NCBI GenBank assembly: GCA_016223165.1
Contig: JACRPO010000012.1
Coordinates: 248,001 to 312,000 of the forward strand
Direction: 5' to 3'
DNA from: Burkholderiales bacterium
Lineage (GTDB): Bacteria; Pseudomonadota; Gammaproteobacteria; Burkholderiales; Burkholderiaceae_C
Length of the DNA stretch: 64,000 nt
The notes beneath the pieces were generated by a model, which saw only the letters and a list, made by a program, of their open reading frames with translations, was not told the DNA's origin and did not search any database. The position numbers and the translations under genes are program-made. Below are positions 35,368 through 44,204 of this stretch, piece after piece. Position 1 is the first letter of the stretch. Every line of letters starts with the position of its first letter.

Positions 35368-36941
35368 CGGCCCGGGCGAGCCATGAGCAGCGCCGGCAGC
35401 AGGCCGACAACGAAGATGATGCCGACGATGAAGAAGCTGTCCCGGTAGCCGAGCATGTTGGCCTGCGCATGGATCACCTGGCCGAGATAGCTGGTCGCGT
35501 TGGCGGCGGCCTGGGCCTCCGGCAGACCCGCCTGCGCCAGCAGCCCGCCGACGCCGCCGAGGAGCTCGGTCGTCGTGCCGTTGGCGGCGTCCTGCGCAGC
35601 CGTGAATCCGGACACGTGGAGCTGGGTGCGCCGCTCGAGGTGGACCGACAGCAGGTTGACGCCGATTGCTCCGCCCAGCTGACGGGCGAAGTTCAGCGCA
35701 CCCGAGCCCTGGCCGATCAGGTGCGGGGGAAGCGCCGTCAGCGCCCCGGCGCTCAGGCCGGGCATGATGAAGCTCAGTCCGATGCGGCCCAGCACCACCC
35801 ACCAGGCGAACTGCCAGAACGAAGTCTGGGTGTCGGCCGCCGCCATCAGGAACGACGAGACGGCGAAGATGCCGAGCCCGGCCATGATCGTCGTCGCATA
35901 GGCGGGCACGCGGTCCGTGAGCCGGCCGGCCAGCGGGAACATGATGCCCATGACGAGCCCGCCCGGCATCAACAGCAGGCCCGAGCGCGTGGCCGTGTAG
36001 CCCTGGACGATCTGCACGAACAGCGGGATCAGGTAGGTGGTGCCGAAGATGCCGGCGCCGAAGATGAACGAGACGATCGCCGCGCCGGCGAAGGATCGGT
36101 TCGCGAACATCGCCAGGTTCAGCATCGGGGCCGGCGTGCGCAGTTCCCAGGCCAGGAAAGCGGCACCGGAGGCGAGCGCGGCGGCGAACGCGATGACGAC
36201 ACGGTCCGAACCCCAACCGTCGCGCTGGCCATGCGTCAGGCCGTCGAGCAGGGTCAGCAGGAAGAACGCCAGCAGGCCCAGGCCGATCCAGTCGAAGGGC
36301 CGCATCGGCCCGGCTTGTTCGCGCTCGGGGAGGAACACCGTCCCCAGCAGGATGCCCAGCACGCAGAACGGCAACGGCATGAAGAACACATAGCGCCAGC
36401 TGAAGGTGTCGACGAACAGGCCGCCGAGCACCGGGCCCAGGGCCGGCGCCAGCACAACCCCGATGCCGTACACGCCCATCGCCGCGCCGCGCTTGTCGCT
36501 CGGGAACACCCGGAAGATCACCTGCATGGCCAGGGGCTGCAGCAAGCCCGCCGTAGCACCCTGCAAGATGCGCGCGAGGACCAGCACCCCTTCGGAGGGC
36601 GCCAGCCCGCCTATCACCGAGCCGCCGAGGAACGCCAGCAGCGTCGCCACGTAGGTGAACCGCTGCCCGAGAGCGTCGACCATCCAGGCGCTCAGTAGCA
36701 TGGTGGCCGTCATTGCCGCCAGGAAGCCGGTCGACAGCAGCTGCGCCTTGTCCTGCCCCATCCCGAAGGCGCCCATCATGTCGGGCAGCGCGACGTTGAC
36801 GATGGTGGAGGACAGCACGGTGGCGATCGTTCCGACCATCACAGTCAATGTGGCCAGCCAGCGGTACGACGCACCGTAGCGCGCGACCAGGTGCTCGGTA
36901 CTTGCGGCCGGCGGCGCGTTCCGGGCGGCCTCGCTAGTCAT
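35358..36941 (-). CDS. DHA2-family (EmrB/QacA-type) multidrug efflux MFS transporter
   Basis: Drug:proton antiporter of 527 residues with the 14-helix layout of the DHA2 family. The helix-1 motif STIVNVALPDMMGAFGM and the motif GPVLGGLFVDTFSWRYVFFM (motif C and following) are clear. The C-terminal helix ends with MARPGRGR. Start ATG 36941 overlaps the last 8 bp of the membrane-fusion-protein gene, as in emrAB-type operons. With the HlyD protein it would form a tripartite pump with an outer-membrane channel encoded elsewhere. Drug range unknown; aromatic acids or hydrophobic organics are likely. Confidence 0.93.
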   Translation of the reverse strand: MTSEAARNAPPAASTEHLVARYGASYRWLATLTVMVGTIATVLSSTIVNVALPDMMGAFGMGQDKAQLLSTGFLAAMTATMLLSAWMVDALGQRFTYVATLLAFLGGSVIGGLAPSEGVLVLARILQGATAGLLQPLAMQVIFRVFPSDKRGAAMGVYGIGVVLAPALGPVLGGLFVDTFSWRYVFFMPLPFCVLGILLGTVFLPEREQAGPMRPFDWIGLGLLAFFLLTLLDGLTHGQRDGWGSDRVVIAFAAALASGAAFLAWELRTPAPMLNLAMFANRSFAGAAIVSFIFGAGIFGTTYLIPLFVQIVQGYTATRSGLLLMPGGLVMGIMFPLAGRLTDRVPAYATTIMAGLGIFAVSSFLMAAADTQTSFWQFAWWVVLGRIGLSFIMPGLSAGALTALPPHLIGQGSGALNFARQLGGAIGVNLLSVHLERRTQLHVSGFTAAQDAANGTTTELLGGVGGLLAQAGLPEAQAAANATSYLGQVIHAQANMLGYRDSFFIVGIIFVVGLLPALLMARPGRGR

Positions 36942-38034
36942 CGGCAACGGCCTCCACTTCGACCATCATGCCGGGTTTCAGCAGACCGTCGATCTGCCGC
37001 ACCGCCACGCGTATCGGCAGCCGCTGCGTGATCTTCGTGAAGTTGCCGCTCGGATTCGGATTGGGCAGCAGCGCGAATTCGCTGGTGGCGGCCTGCCCGA
37101 CGCGCTCGACCGTGCCCTGGAAGGTCCGGCCGGGCAACGCATCGACCGTCACCGCGACCGGCTTGCCGGGCCTGAAGAAGCGGATGTCGGTCTCCTTCAC
37201 GTTCGCATCGACGCGCACGCGCGCCGGGTCGTGCGCCATCAGCAGCCGCTGGCCGGGGACGACGTACTCGCCGCGGTCGACGAACAGGCGGTTGACCACA
37301 CCGTCGAACGGCATCGTGACCACCCGGTCCTCCAGATCGAACTGCGCACGTGCCCGCACGGCACGCAGCCGCTCCTCCTCGGGGCCGAGCTCGGCCCGCT
37401 GGCGGCTCAGCACCTGGAGGTTCTCGCGCGCCGCCTGCGCCTGCGCGACGGAGGCATGGGCCCTTTGCAGGTTGGCTTCGGCGATGGACACCTGCTGGCG
37501 CGCCGTCTCCAGTGCGGCGAGCGTCTGGTCCTGGCGCAGTGGCGTGACCATGCCCAGGCGGACGAGGTCGACGATGCGTTCATGCTCCGCCGCGGCCAGC
37601 ACACGTTGCGCCTTCGCCGCGGCCAGCGCGGCCTTGGTTGCTTCGACGTTCGCCCGCTGTACCGCGACCTCGCTTCTCGTCTGCCGGTCGGCCAGCGCGA
37701 TGCGGGCATCGATTTCCGCCCGCCGCAGCGGCACGCCGGCAAGCTGCGCCTCGAGTTCGCGCGCCTGCGCCCGGCTTTCGCGGTCGTCGACCCGTACCAG
37801 AACGGCGCCCTTGCGCACCGCGTCGCCTTCGGCCACTTCGACCGCCGTGACCCAGCCGGGCAAACGACTGCTGACCACGACCATGTCGGCGGCAATGCGC
37901 GCATCCGTCACGACGATGTGTGTGAACTGGCGGTGCAGCCACCGGCCGCCCAGACCCAGCATCGCCAGCCCGACCAGCAGCGCGAGGTAGATGCGCGCCG
38001 AGCGCCCCCTCGCGCGGGTCGTGCCGGCGTTCAC
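36934..38034 (-). CDS. HlyD-family membrane fusion protein (EmrA-type)
   Basis: Periplasmic adaptor of 366 residues with one N-terminal membrane helix (about 16-34), a short lipoyl half (SSRLPGWVTAVEVAEGDAVRKG), a long coiled-coil hairpin (about 80-220, rich in Ala/Gln/Glu), the second lipoyl half (VVTMPFDGVVNRLFVDRGEYV) and a beta-barrel. Start is GTG 38034, which overlaps the MarR stop (GTGA). The order marR-hlyD-mfs is that of the emrRAB operon. Confidence 0.92.
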   Translation of the reverse strand: MNAGTTRARGRSARIYLALLVGLAMLGLGGRWLHRQFTHIVVTDARIAADMVVVSSRLPGWVTAVEVAEGDAVRKGAVLVRVDDRESRAQARELEAQLAGVPLRRAEIDARIALADRQTRSEVAVQRANVEATKAALAAAKAQRVLAAAEHERIVDLVRLGMVTPLRQDQTLAALETARQQVSIAEANLQRAHASVAQAQAARENLQVLSRQRAELGPEEERLRAVRARAQFDLEDRVVTMPFDGVVNRLFVDRGEYVVPGQRLLMAHDPARVRVDANVKETDIRFFRPGKPVAVTVDALPGRTFQGTVERVGQAATSEFALLPNPNPSGNFTKITQRLPIRVAVRQIDGLLKPGMMVEVEAVADD

Positions 38035-38516
38035 CGCGCGCTCCGCTGCTCGCCCACGAGCCGCGCCAGGCGAGCCGTGCCGCCCAGGCGCCCGACGATC
38101 TGCCCGAACACGTCGAGGCACGTCTGCAGATCGGACTGCGGGACGCCGGCGAAGATCTCGGAACGCACGGCCGCCGCGGTCGCCTCGATGCGCACGAGCA
38201 CCGGGCGCGCCTTGCGGCTCAAATGCACGGACTTGCTGCGCCGGTCGTTGTTTGCCGTGCGTCGCTCCACCAAACCGTCGGCCTCCAGGCCGTCGAGGAT
38301 GTGGACCAGCGTCGTTGCCTGCACCCCCATCCACTCCGACAGCTCGCGCTGGCTCGCCGAGCCGCCGGTGCGCGAGAGATGCAGCAGGGCCAGCCAGCGC
38401 GACTCGGTCAGTCCGAAGGCCGCCAGCCTACGGTCGACCTCGCTGCGCCAAAGCCGTGCCACCTGCCCGAGGAGCGTGCCGAACGACTCCTGCGTGGCGG
38501 CCGAAGACTGCGCCAT
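38031..38516 (-). CDS. MarR-family transcriptional regulator
   Basis: Dimeric winged-helix regulator of 161 residues. The wHTH runs about residues 35-105: LTESRWLALLHLSR, the recognition helix QATTLVHILDGLEADGLV, and the wing RRTANNDRRSKSVHLS. It is the first gene of the efflux operon and so probably represses its own transcription until a hydrophobic ligand binds. A universal stress gene starts on the opposite strand 77 bp away, with an AT-rich region holding inverted repeats in between. Confidence 0.93.
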   Translation of the reverse strand: MAQSSAATQESFGTLLGQVARLWRSEVDRRLAAFGLTESRWLALLHLSRTGGSASQRELSEWMGVQATTLVHILDGLEADGLVERRTANNDRRSKSVHLSRKARPVLVRIEATAAAVRSEIFAGVPQSDLQTCLDVFGQIVGRLGGTARLARLVGEQRSAR

Positions 38517-38542
38517 CGCTTCCCTGCTGAATTGGATAATGC

Positions 38543-38563
38543 GATGATAATTGAACTTTCATC
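38543..38563. promoter_or_regulatory. Candidate MarR operator in AT-rich divergent gap
   Basis: GATGA, 11 bases, TCATC forms a perfect 5-bp inverted repeat in the 77-bp divergent gap. The gap also has a direct repeat GATAAT-N5-GATAAT overlapping on the left (38535-38551). The region is strikingly AT-rich in a GC-rich genome, as MarR sites and promoters often are. Confidence 0.4.
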
Positions 38564-38593
38564 TAATTGGCGATCCCGAATCGAGGGTGCAAG

Positions 38594-39052
38594 GTGTACC
38601 GGACGATCCTGTTGGCCTATGACGGCAGCCGCGAGGCGCGCGCAGCATTGCGCCAGGGCGCCGACCTGGCCGTGCTCGCCAGCGCGACCGTGCACCTGCT
38701 GGCCGTCGTCGATCCCGGCATCGGCGAATCGCTTGCCGAGGACGCCTCGTTCTCCAACCGGCCCGAGCTGGAGTTGAACGAAGTCCGTGCCGTCCTCGAC
38801 GAGGGCGCTCGGAAGTTGGCCGGACTGGGCCTGCAGGCGCGGACACATCTGGCGGCCGGCCGTGCGGTCGAGGAGATCTGGCGGGTGGCGCGCGAGGTGG
38901 GGGCCGACCTCATCGTCGTAGGCCATCGCGAGCAGAGTTCATTCGCGCGCTGGTGGCGCGGCTCGGTGGGCGCCTCGCTGCTGTCGCGCGCGCCGTGCAG
39001 CGTGCTGGTGTCCGTCTCGAACGATGCCGCGCCGCCCCAGCGCGCGGCTTGA
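38594..39052 (+). CDS. Universal stress protein (UspA family)
   Basis: Single-domain UspA-type protein of 152 residues from GTG 38594 (GAGGG 6 bases upstream). It starts YRTILLAYDGSREARAAL, has the ATP-binding glycine region VVGHREQSSFARWWRGSVGASLLSRAPCSVLV-like segment, where the usual GxxGxxS form is recognisable. ATP binding is plausible. It is divergent from marR and so may be under the same control, linking the pump and stress response (inference). Confidence 0.9.
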   Translation: MYRTILLAYDGSREARAALRQGADLAVLASATVHLLAVVDPGIGESLAEDASFSNRPELELNEVRAVLDEGARKLAGLGLQARTHLAAGRAVEEIWRVAREVGADLIVVGHREQSSFARWWRGSVGASLLSRAPCSVLVSVSNDAAPPQRAA

Positions 39053-39061
39053 TCGCGGCGC

Positions 39062-39076
39062 GCCGGCTATGCCGGC
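39062..39076. terminator. Short hairpin between convergent genes
   Basis: GCCGGC-TAT-GCCGGC, a perfect 6-bp stem, lies between the ends of the universal stress gene and the leftward hydrolase gene. It may terminate both; no T-tract. Confidence 0.3.
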
Positions 39077-39123
39077 CTGAAGCGCAGCAGCGGCTGGCAG
39101 TCGCGCAACGCAGGCGATGGCAC

Positions 39124-39858
39124 TCAGCGCCAGGCCAGCGCCGCGAGGATGTCGGCCGCAGCGGCGGGCGTGGCAAAGAACGGCGAGTGTCCGCTCGGCA
39201 GCGTCGCCACCGCCGGCCGCGGCAAGCGGCCGAGCAGCCCCTGCTGCGCCGCGTAGGAGATCGCCCGGTCGCGACTGCAGCAGACGTAGGTACAGGGCAA
39301 GTCGCGCCAGGCGGCGCGCGTGACCGGCTGCTCGAGGCTCGCGCTGCGCTGCCGGCACAGGCGCGCCACCGCGGCTGCGGCGACCTTGGGCGGGCAGTCG
39401 TCGTAGAAGACGGCGGCGGCTGCGGCCGGGTCGGCGCTGAGCGTGCCATCGTCGTGGCGCCGGAACAGGCGCGGCGGCGCGGTGCCGCCGAAGTCCGCCG
39501 GCGGCAGGCCTGCGGCGACGCCGTTGGCGCTCTCGCCGACGTCGGCGACGAGCGCGCTGATGAACACCAGATGATCGACCTGGCCGCGCTGCGCCGCCTG
39601 GCCGATCACCACCCCGCCGTAGGAATGGCCGACAAGCACGACCGGGCCGCCGCTGCGCGCGACGACATGCTCAACGGCCGCGGTAACCGCGGCCGCGTTG
39701 CCGAGCGTGTCGCCGAGCGACTGCGCCGACGCGCCGTGACCGGGCAGATCGACCGCCTCGCTGGGGACGCCACGGCGGTCGAGCTCGGCCTGTACGGCGG
39801 CCCAGCACCACGCACCGTGCAGAGCGCCGTGGACGAACACGACCGTCCGAGCGTTCAT
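39124..39858 (-). CDS. Alpha/beta hydrolase
   Basis: Esterase/thioesterase-like enzyme of 244 residues. Oxyanion HG at residues 10-11, nucleophile Ser79 in GHSYGG and catalytic His about 224 in LPSGHSPFFATP; the acid is likely Asp in the CCSRDRAIS loop. The family with VVFVHGALHGAWCWAAVQAEL includes plant MES-like methyl esterases and bacterial hydrolases. Last gene of the leftward operon after the BadI/MenB-like crotonase (33 bp). It could hydrolyse an ester or ring-opening product; substrate unknown. Confidence 0.87.
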   Translation of the reverse strand: MNARTVVFVHGALHGAWCWAAVQAELDRRGVPSEAVDLPGHGASAQSLGDTLGNAAAVTAAVEHVVARSGGPVVLVGHSYGGVVIGQAAQRGQVDHLVFISALVADVGESANGVAAGLPPADFGGTAPPRLFRRHDDGTLSADPAAAAAVFYDDCPPKVAAAAVARLCRQRSASLEQPVTRAAWRDLPCTYVCCSRDRAISYAAQQGLLGRLPRPAVATLPSGHSPFFATPAAAADILAALAWR

Positions 39859-39891
39859 CGCGGCGCCGCGTACGTGCCGGCCCGGGGCGCT

Positions 39892-40674
39892 TCAGCGGAA
39901 GCGCGAGAAGTCCGGCTCGCGCTTCTCGAGGAAGGCGTTGGCGCCCTCCTGCTGCTCGCCGGTCTCGAAGTACTTCGGCGCCACTTCCTCGATCAGCTCC
40001 TTCATGTCGCGCGCCATGATCGGCGCCATGTGGTGATAGAACGAGCGCTTGAGGATGCGCAGGCAGGTCGGGCTCAGCGCCAGCAGCTCGTCGGCGAACT
40101 TGCGCACCTCCTCGTCGAGCTTCTCCTTCGGGACGACCGAGTTCGCCAGGCCCCAGTCGAGCGCCTGCTGCGCGGTGTAGCGCCGGCACATCATCCACAG
40201 CTCGCGCGCGCGCTTGTGGCCAAGCACGTTGGCCGAATGCGAGACGATGTAGCCACCCGCCGGCGAGCCGACGCGCGGGCCGTTCTGGCCGAAGATGGAG
40301 TGGTCGGCCGCGACCGTGAAATCGCAGAAGTAGGCGATGTGGTGGCCGCCGCCGATGGCGTAGCCGCTGACGCGTGCGATCACCGGCTTCGGGCATTCGA
40401 CGATCTGGCGGTTGAAGGTGAAGTTCAGGTCCTCGAGGCCGCTCTTGCCGCCACTGCCTTTCTCCCAGTTCACGTCGCCGCCGACGCAGAACGCACGGTC
40501 GCCGGTGCCCGTGAGCACGATGACGCCGACCTTCTTGTCGTTGGCGGCCACGTCGAGCAGCCGCTGCATCTCGACGATGTTGTCGCCGGTGAAGGCGTTG
40601 AGCTGCTTGGGCCGGTTGATGGTGAGGGTGGCGACGTAGTCCTTGACCTCGAGATAGACCTCTTTGTCCGACAT
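39892..40674 (-). CDS. BadI/MenB-like crotonase (ring-cleaving or ring-forming CoA enzyme)
   Basis: Crotonase of 260 residues that resembles 2-ketocyclohexanecarboxyl-CoA hydrolase (BadI) and naphthoate synthase (MenB). Signs are KPVIARVSGYAIGGGHHIAYF, then FGQNGPRVGSPAGGYIV, the segment that in MenB/BadI supplies an Asp/Ser, then HKRARELWMMCRRY and the end EKREPDFSRFR. There is no Glu in the GGGHHI stretch, as in BadI and MenB. No other menaquinone genes lie nearby, which argues for a ring-cleaving hydrolase. Start ATG 40674 with CGGAGA 9 bases upstream. It follows the fused ligase gene by 39 bp. Confidence 0.88.
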   Translation of the reverse strand: MSDKEVYLEVKDYVATLTINRPKQLNAFTGDNIVEMQRLLDVAANDKKVGVIVLTGTGDRAFCVGGDVNWEKGSGGKSGLEDLNFTFNRQIVECPKPVIARVSGYAIGGGHHIAYFCDFTVAADHSIFGQNGPRVGSPAGGYIVSHSANVLGHKRARELWMMCRRYTAQQALDWGLANSVVPKEKLDEEVRKFADELLALSPTCLRILKRSFYHHMAPIMARDMKELIEEVAPKYFETGEQQEGANAFLEKREPDFSRFR

Positions 40675-40713
40675 GCTCGGTTCTCCGATCGGTGGTGGTG
40701 GGGGTTGGGTGAC

Positions 40714-43700
40714 TCAGTTGGGGTCGGTGGCGTTGACGGGTTGCCTCGCGCGGCGCTGCGCGAGCTCGACGAACCAGTCCAGGCTCGCCGGGTTGGCCAT
40801 CGCATCGCGGTTGGCCACCTTGTCGGCCGGCTGGCCGAGCAGCAGCTTCTTCACCGGCACCTCGAGCTTCTTGCCGGTGAGCGTGCGCGGAATCTCGGGC
40901 ACGGCGATCACGTCGTTGGGCACATGGCGCGCCGACAGCGACTCGCGGATGGCCGCGGTGATACGGCCGACGAGCGTGGTGTCAAGCGCACTGCCCGGGC
41001 GCAGCACCACGAACAGTGGCATCCAGCTCTCGCGGCCGAGGAACTCGAGGTCGACGACCAGGCTGTCCATCACCTCGGGCAGCGCCTCGACAACGCTGTA
41101 CAGCTCGCTGGTGCCCATGCGCACGCCGTGGCGGTTGATGGTGGCGTCGCTGCGCCCGTAGATGACCGCACCGCCGCGCGGCGTGATGCGCAGCCAGTCA
41201 CCGTGCCGCCACACCCCGGGATAAACATCGAAGTAGCTGTCGTGCAGGCGCTGGCCACCGGAGTCGTTCCACAGGTACAGCGGCATCGACGGAATGGGCT
41301 GTGTGCACACCAGTTCGCCCACCTCGTCGAAGAGCGGCTTGCCCGCGTCGTCCCAGGCCTGCACGTCGGCACCCAAGCAGCGCACCTGCATCTCGCCCAC
41401 GTACACCGGCAGCGTCGGCACGCCGCCGACGAAGGCACCTGCGAAATCGGTGCCGCCGGACATCGGCGTGAGCCAGATGTCGCGGCGCACCTTGTCGTAG
41501 ACCCAGCGGTAGCTCTCTGGCGACAGCGGCGAGCCGGTCGAGCCGACGGTGCGCAGCTTGCCCATCGCCGCCACGCTGCGTGGCTCGATGCCGTGCTTCT
41601 CGCACAGGGTGAAGAACGCGGCCCCGGCGCCGAAGAAGTCGAGGCCCTCGCGGCCGCAGAAGCGCCACAGCGTCGAGTAGTCGGGCCACGCCGGGTTGCC
41701 GTCGTAAGTGCACATCACCGCGCCCACCAGCAGCGCCGCGACGTTGAGGTTCCACATCACCCAGCCGGTGGTCGTGTACCAGTGGAAGCGGTCGCCCGCG
41801 ACGACGTCGTTGTGCAGCGCCATCGTCTTGACGTGCTCGACCAGGATGCCGCCGTGCCCGTGCACGATGGGTTTAGGCAGCCCGGTGGTGCCCGACGAGT
41901 ACACCACCCACAGCGGATGGTCGAACGGCAGCAGCTCGATCTGCAAGGGCGCACTGTCGCGCAGCGCGTCGCGCCAGTTCACACCGTTGCGCACGGCCGC
42001 GGCATCGGCAGCCGGGTCGAGGTAGGGCACGAGCACGACGCGCTCGAGCGTGGGCAGTTGCGCGAGCATCTCGTCCAGCACGGCGCGGCGGTCGTGCGCC
42101 TTGCCGCTCCAGCGGTAGCCGTCCACGGCGAAGAGCACCTTCGGCTCGATCTGCCGGAAGCGGTCGACGACCGCGGCCACGCCCATCTCCGGCGAGCACA
42201 GCGACCACACCGCACCGACGCTGGCCACTGCGAGGAAGGCCGACACCGCCTGCGGGATGTTGGGCAGCCAGGCGACGACACGGTCGCCCGGCTTCACGCC
42301 TTGCCGGCGCAGCCACGCGGCCAGCGCTCCGACCTCGGCTTGCAGCCGCGCCCACGACACCTCGTCGCGCGCATCGGCCTCGTTGCGGAACACGATGGCC
42401 GGCCGCTCGGTGCTCGCGTTGCGGAAGATCTGGCTGACGTAGTTGGTGCGGGCGCCGGGGAACCAGCGCGCACCGGGCATGCGGCGCTCCGCAATGACGG
42501 GCGTGCGCTCGCCCTGCAGCGGCAGGTCGAAGTACTCCACGAGCGCGGCCCAGAAGCCTTCGAGATCGTCGACCGACCACTGCCACAGCGCGTGGTAGTC
42601 AGCGAAGTCGCGGCCGTGCCGCTGCTTCAGCCAGCCGATGAAGTTCGTCAGGCGCGCGCGCTCGACGCGCTCGCGACTCGGGCGCCAGATCGCTTCGGGG
42701 GCAGCTGCGGCGTTCATGGGCTCGTCTCCTCGTAAGGCGGCCACGCTGGCCGGGCCATCGGCGGCCAGGCGGACGACGCGCTCACGCACCAGCTGCGCGA
42801 CGGCGTCGCCGCCGAAGCCGAGTTCCTTCAGCACCGCCGCGCTGTGCTGGCCCAGCCGCGGCGGCGGCGCGATGGCGTCCGGCCTCGCACCGCCCTCGCC
42901 CAGATGCGCGGGGAACGGGATCAGCGGCAGGCCGGGCAACTCCGGGTGTTCGACGAAGCGCGCCGCGAGCACCGGATCGGCCATCGCCTCGGCAACGGTG
43001 TTGACCGGCCCGCACGGCAGGTCGGCCGCGGCGAAGGCATCGACCCAAGCCGCCGCCGGGCGCGTGGCAAAGATCGCCGCGAGCGCCTCGGCCATCTCGG
43101 GCCGGTGCGTGACGCGGCCTGCGTTGGTGGCATAGCGCGCATCGCCCACCCATTCGGGCCTGCCGATGACCGCGCAGAAGCGTGCGAAGGCCGGATCGTT
43201 GACCACCGAGACGTTGAACCAGCGCCGGTCGGCGGCCCGGAAGTGGCGGCTGGGCGCGGCCAGCGGCAGGTTGATGGCACGCGCCGGCTCTCGGCCTTCG
43301 AGCGCGTACTCGGCCACGCGCGTGGCCATCAGGTTGAACATGGCATCGGCCAGCACGGTCTCCACCCGCTGGCCGCGGCCGGTCTGGCGCCAGTGCATGA
43401 TCGCCGCGAGGATGCCGAAGGCACCGCACATGCCGCACGTCACGTCGACGATCGGCAGGCCGATGCGGATCGGGTCGTCGCCGGCTTCGCCGCTGGCATA
43501 GAAGCCGCCGGCCGCGCCCTGCACGACGCTGTCCACCGCCGGTCGCAGGCGGTAGGCACCCTCCTCGCCGAAGGCGCTCACCGCGGCGTAGATGAGGTCG
43601 GGCTTCAGCGCGCGCAGTGCGTCGTAGGTCAGCCCATGCTCTTCGGCGAAGTCGGCGCGGAAGTTGTGCACCACCACCTGCGCCCGCTCGATCAGCCGAT

Positions 43701-43947
43701 GCAGGATCTCGCGTCCCGCCGGCTTGCGGATGTCCAACGCCAGCGACTCCTTGCCGCGGTTGCTCGCCATGAACAACATGCTCGAACCCTGCAGGAAGGG
43801 TGGGCCGAGGTGACGGCCGTCGTCGCCCGACAGGGACTCGACCTTGATGACGCGCGCGCCGAGGTCGGCGAGCGCCATCGACGCGTAGGGTCCAGCAATC
43901 AGCCTGGACAGGTCGACCACCGTGATGCCGTCCAGCACGCCTGCCAT
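40714..43947 (-). CDS. Fusion of CaiB-type CoA-transferase with acetoacetyl-CoA-synthetase-like ligase
   Basis: One open frame of 1077 residues joins two complete enzymes. Residues 1-410 are a family III CoA-transferase (LSRLIAGPYASMALADLGARV, the catalytic Asp in GLPIVDVTCGMCGAFG, GRGQRVETVLADAM). Residues 411-1077 are an acetoacetyl-CoA synthetase (NFIGWLKQRHGRDFADY cap, VVYSSGTTGLPKPIVHGHGG P-loop, FHWYTTTGWVMWN, and catalytic Lys in TLTGKKLEVPVKK). Each part has the usual length of a stand-alone protein. Met411 is preceded by GAGGAG and 8 bases, so the ligase could also be made separately. The codon CGA406 is one transition from TGA. Either a true bifunctional protein or two cistrons with a lost stop. 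Confidence 0.85.
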   Translation of the reverse strand: MAGVLDGITVVDLSRLIAGPYASMALADLGARVIKVESLSGDDGRHLGPPFLQGSSMLFMASNRGKESLALDIRKPAGREILHRLIERAQVVVHNFRADFAEEHGLTYDALRALKPDLIYAAVSAFGEEGAYRLRPAVDSVVQGAAGGFYASGEAGDDPIRIGLPIVDVTCGMCGAFGILAAIMHWRQTGRGQRVETVLADAMFNLMATRVAEYALEGREPARAINLPLAAPSRHFRAADRRWFNVSVVNDPAFARFCAVIGRPEWVGDARYATNAGRVTHRPEMAEALAAIFATRPAAAWVDAFAAADLPCGPVNTVAEAMADPVLAARFVEHPELPGLPLIPFPAHLGEGGARPDAIAPPPRLGQHSAAVLKELGFGGDAVAQLVRERVVRLAADGPASVAALRGDEPMNAAAAPEAIWRPSRERVERARLTNFIGWLKQRHGRDFADYHALWQWSVDDLEGFWAALVEYFDLPLQGERTPVIAERRMPGARWFPGARTNYVSQIFRNASTERPAIVFRNEADARDEVSWARLQAEVGALAAWLRRQGVKPGDRVVAWLPNIPQAVSAFLAVASVGAVWSLCSPEMGVAAVVDRFRQIEPKVLFAVDGYRWSGKAHDRRAVLDEMLAQLPTLERVVLVPYLDPAADAAAVRNGVNWRDALRDSAPLQIELLPFDHPLWVVYSSGTTGLPKPIVHGHGGILVEHVKTMALHNDVVAGDRFHWYTTTGWVMWNLNVAALLVGAVMCTYDGNPAWPDYSTLWRFCGREGLDFFGAGAAFFTLCEKHGIEPRSVAAMGKLRTVGSTGSPLSPESYRWVYDKVRRDIWLTPMSGGTDFAGAFVGGVPTLPVYVGEMQVRCLGADVQAWDDAGKPLFDEVGELVCTQPIPSMPLYLWNDSGGQRLHDSYFDVYPGVWRHGDWLRITPRGGAVIYGRSDATINRHGVRMGTSELYSVVEALPEVMDSLVVDLEFLGRESWMPLFVVLRPGSALDTTLVGRITAAIRESLSARHVPNDVIAVPEIPRTLTGKKLEVPVKKLLLGQPADKVANRDAMANPASLDWFVELAQRRARQPVNATDPN
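42715..42732 (-). promoter_or_regulatory. Internal ribosome binding site and start inside the fusion gene
   Basis: On the minus strand GAGGAG (42731-42726), 8 bases, ATG (42717-42715). This is a normal initiation signal exactly at the boundary of the two domains and overlaps the CGA codon that would be TGA after a C-to-T change. Confidence 0.55.
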
Positions 43948-44204
43948 GGTTGCCTTCGCCGGAGACCGGACAGTTGCCGTCAGGGCGCGGCGCCCGGGCT
44001 CTGGCGTCTCGCCGAGATCCGGGTGCGCCGGCCTGGCAGGTCCTCCAGGGTCGACGAGTGGCCGCCGGTGATTGCGTCCGCGTTCTCCTGGTTGTCGGTG
44101 CCGGCCGCGGCGCGCGCACTACCCGCATTGGCGTTCGATCGGGATCGACTGGCGTCGGCCATCAAGGAAGGAGTCGTTGCATGCCAGGTATTGACTGGCC
44201 GAGG

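Noticed and set aside
38953-42735. 1260-codon open frame on the plus strand
   Set aside because: Antisense to the hydrolase, crotonase and fusion genes; the translation is rich in Arg, His and Val with no family motif, a usual effect of high GC.
43980-44165. 61-codon frame on the minus strand upstream of the fusion gene
   Set aside because: No ribosome binding site and a Ser/Arg/Ala-rich product; not convincing as a gene.
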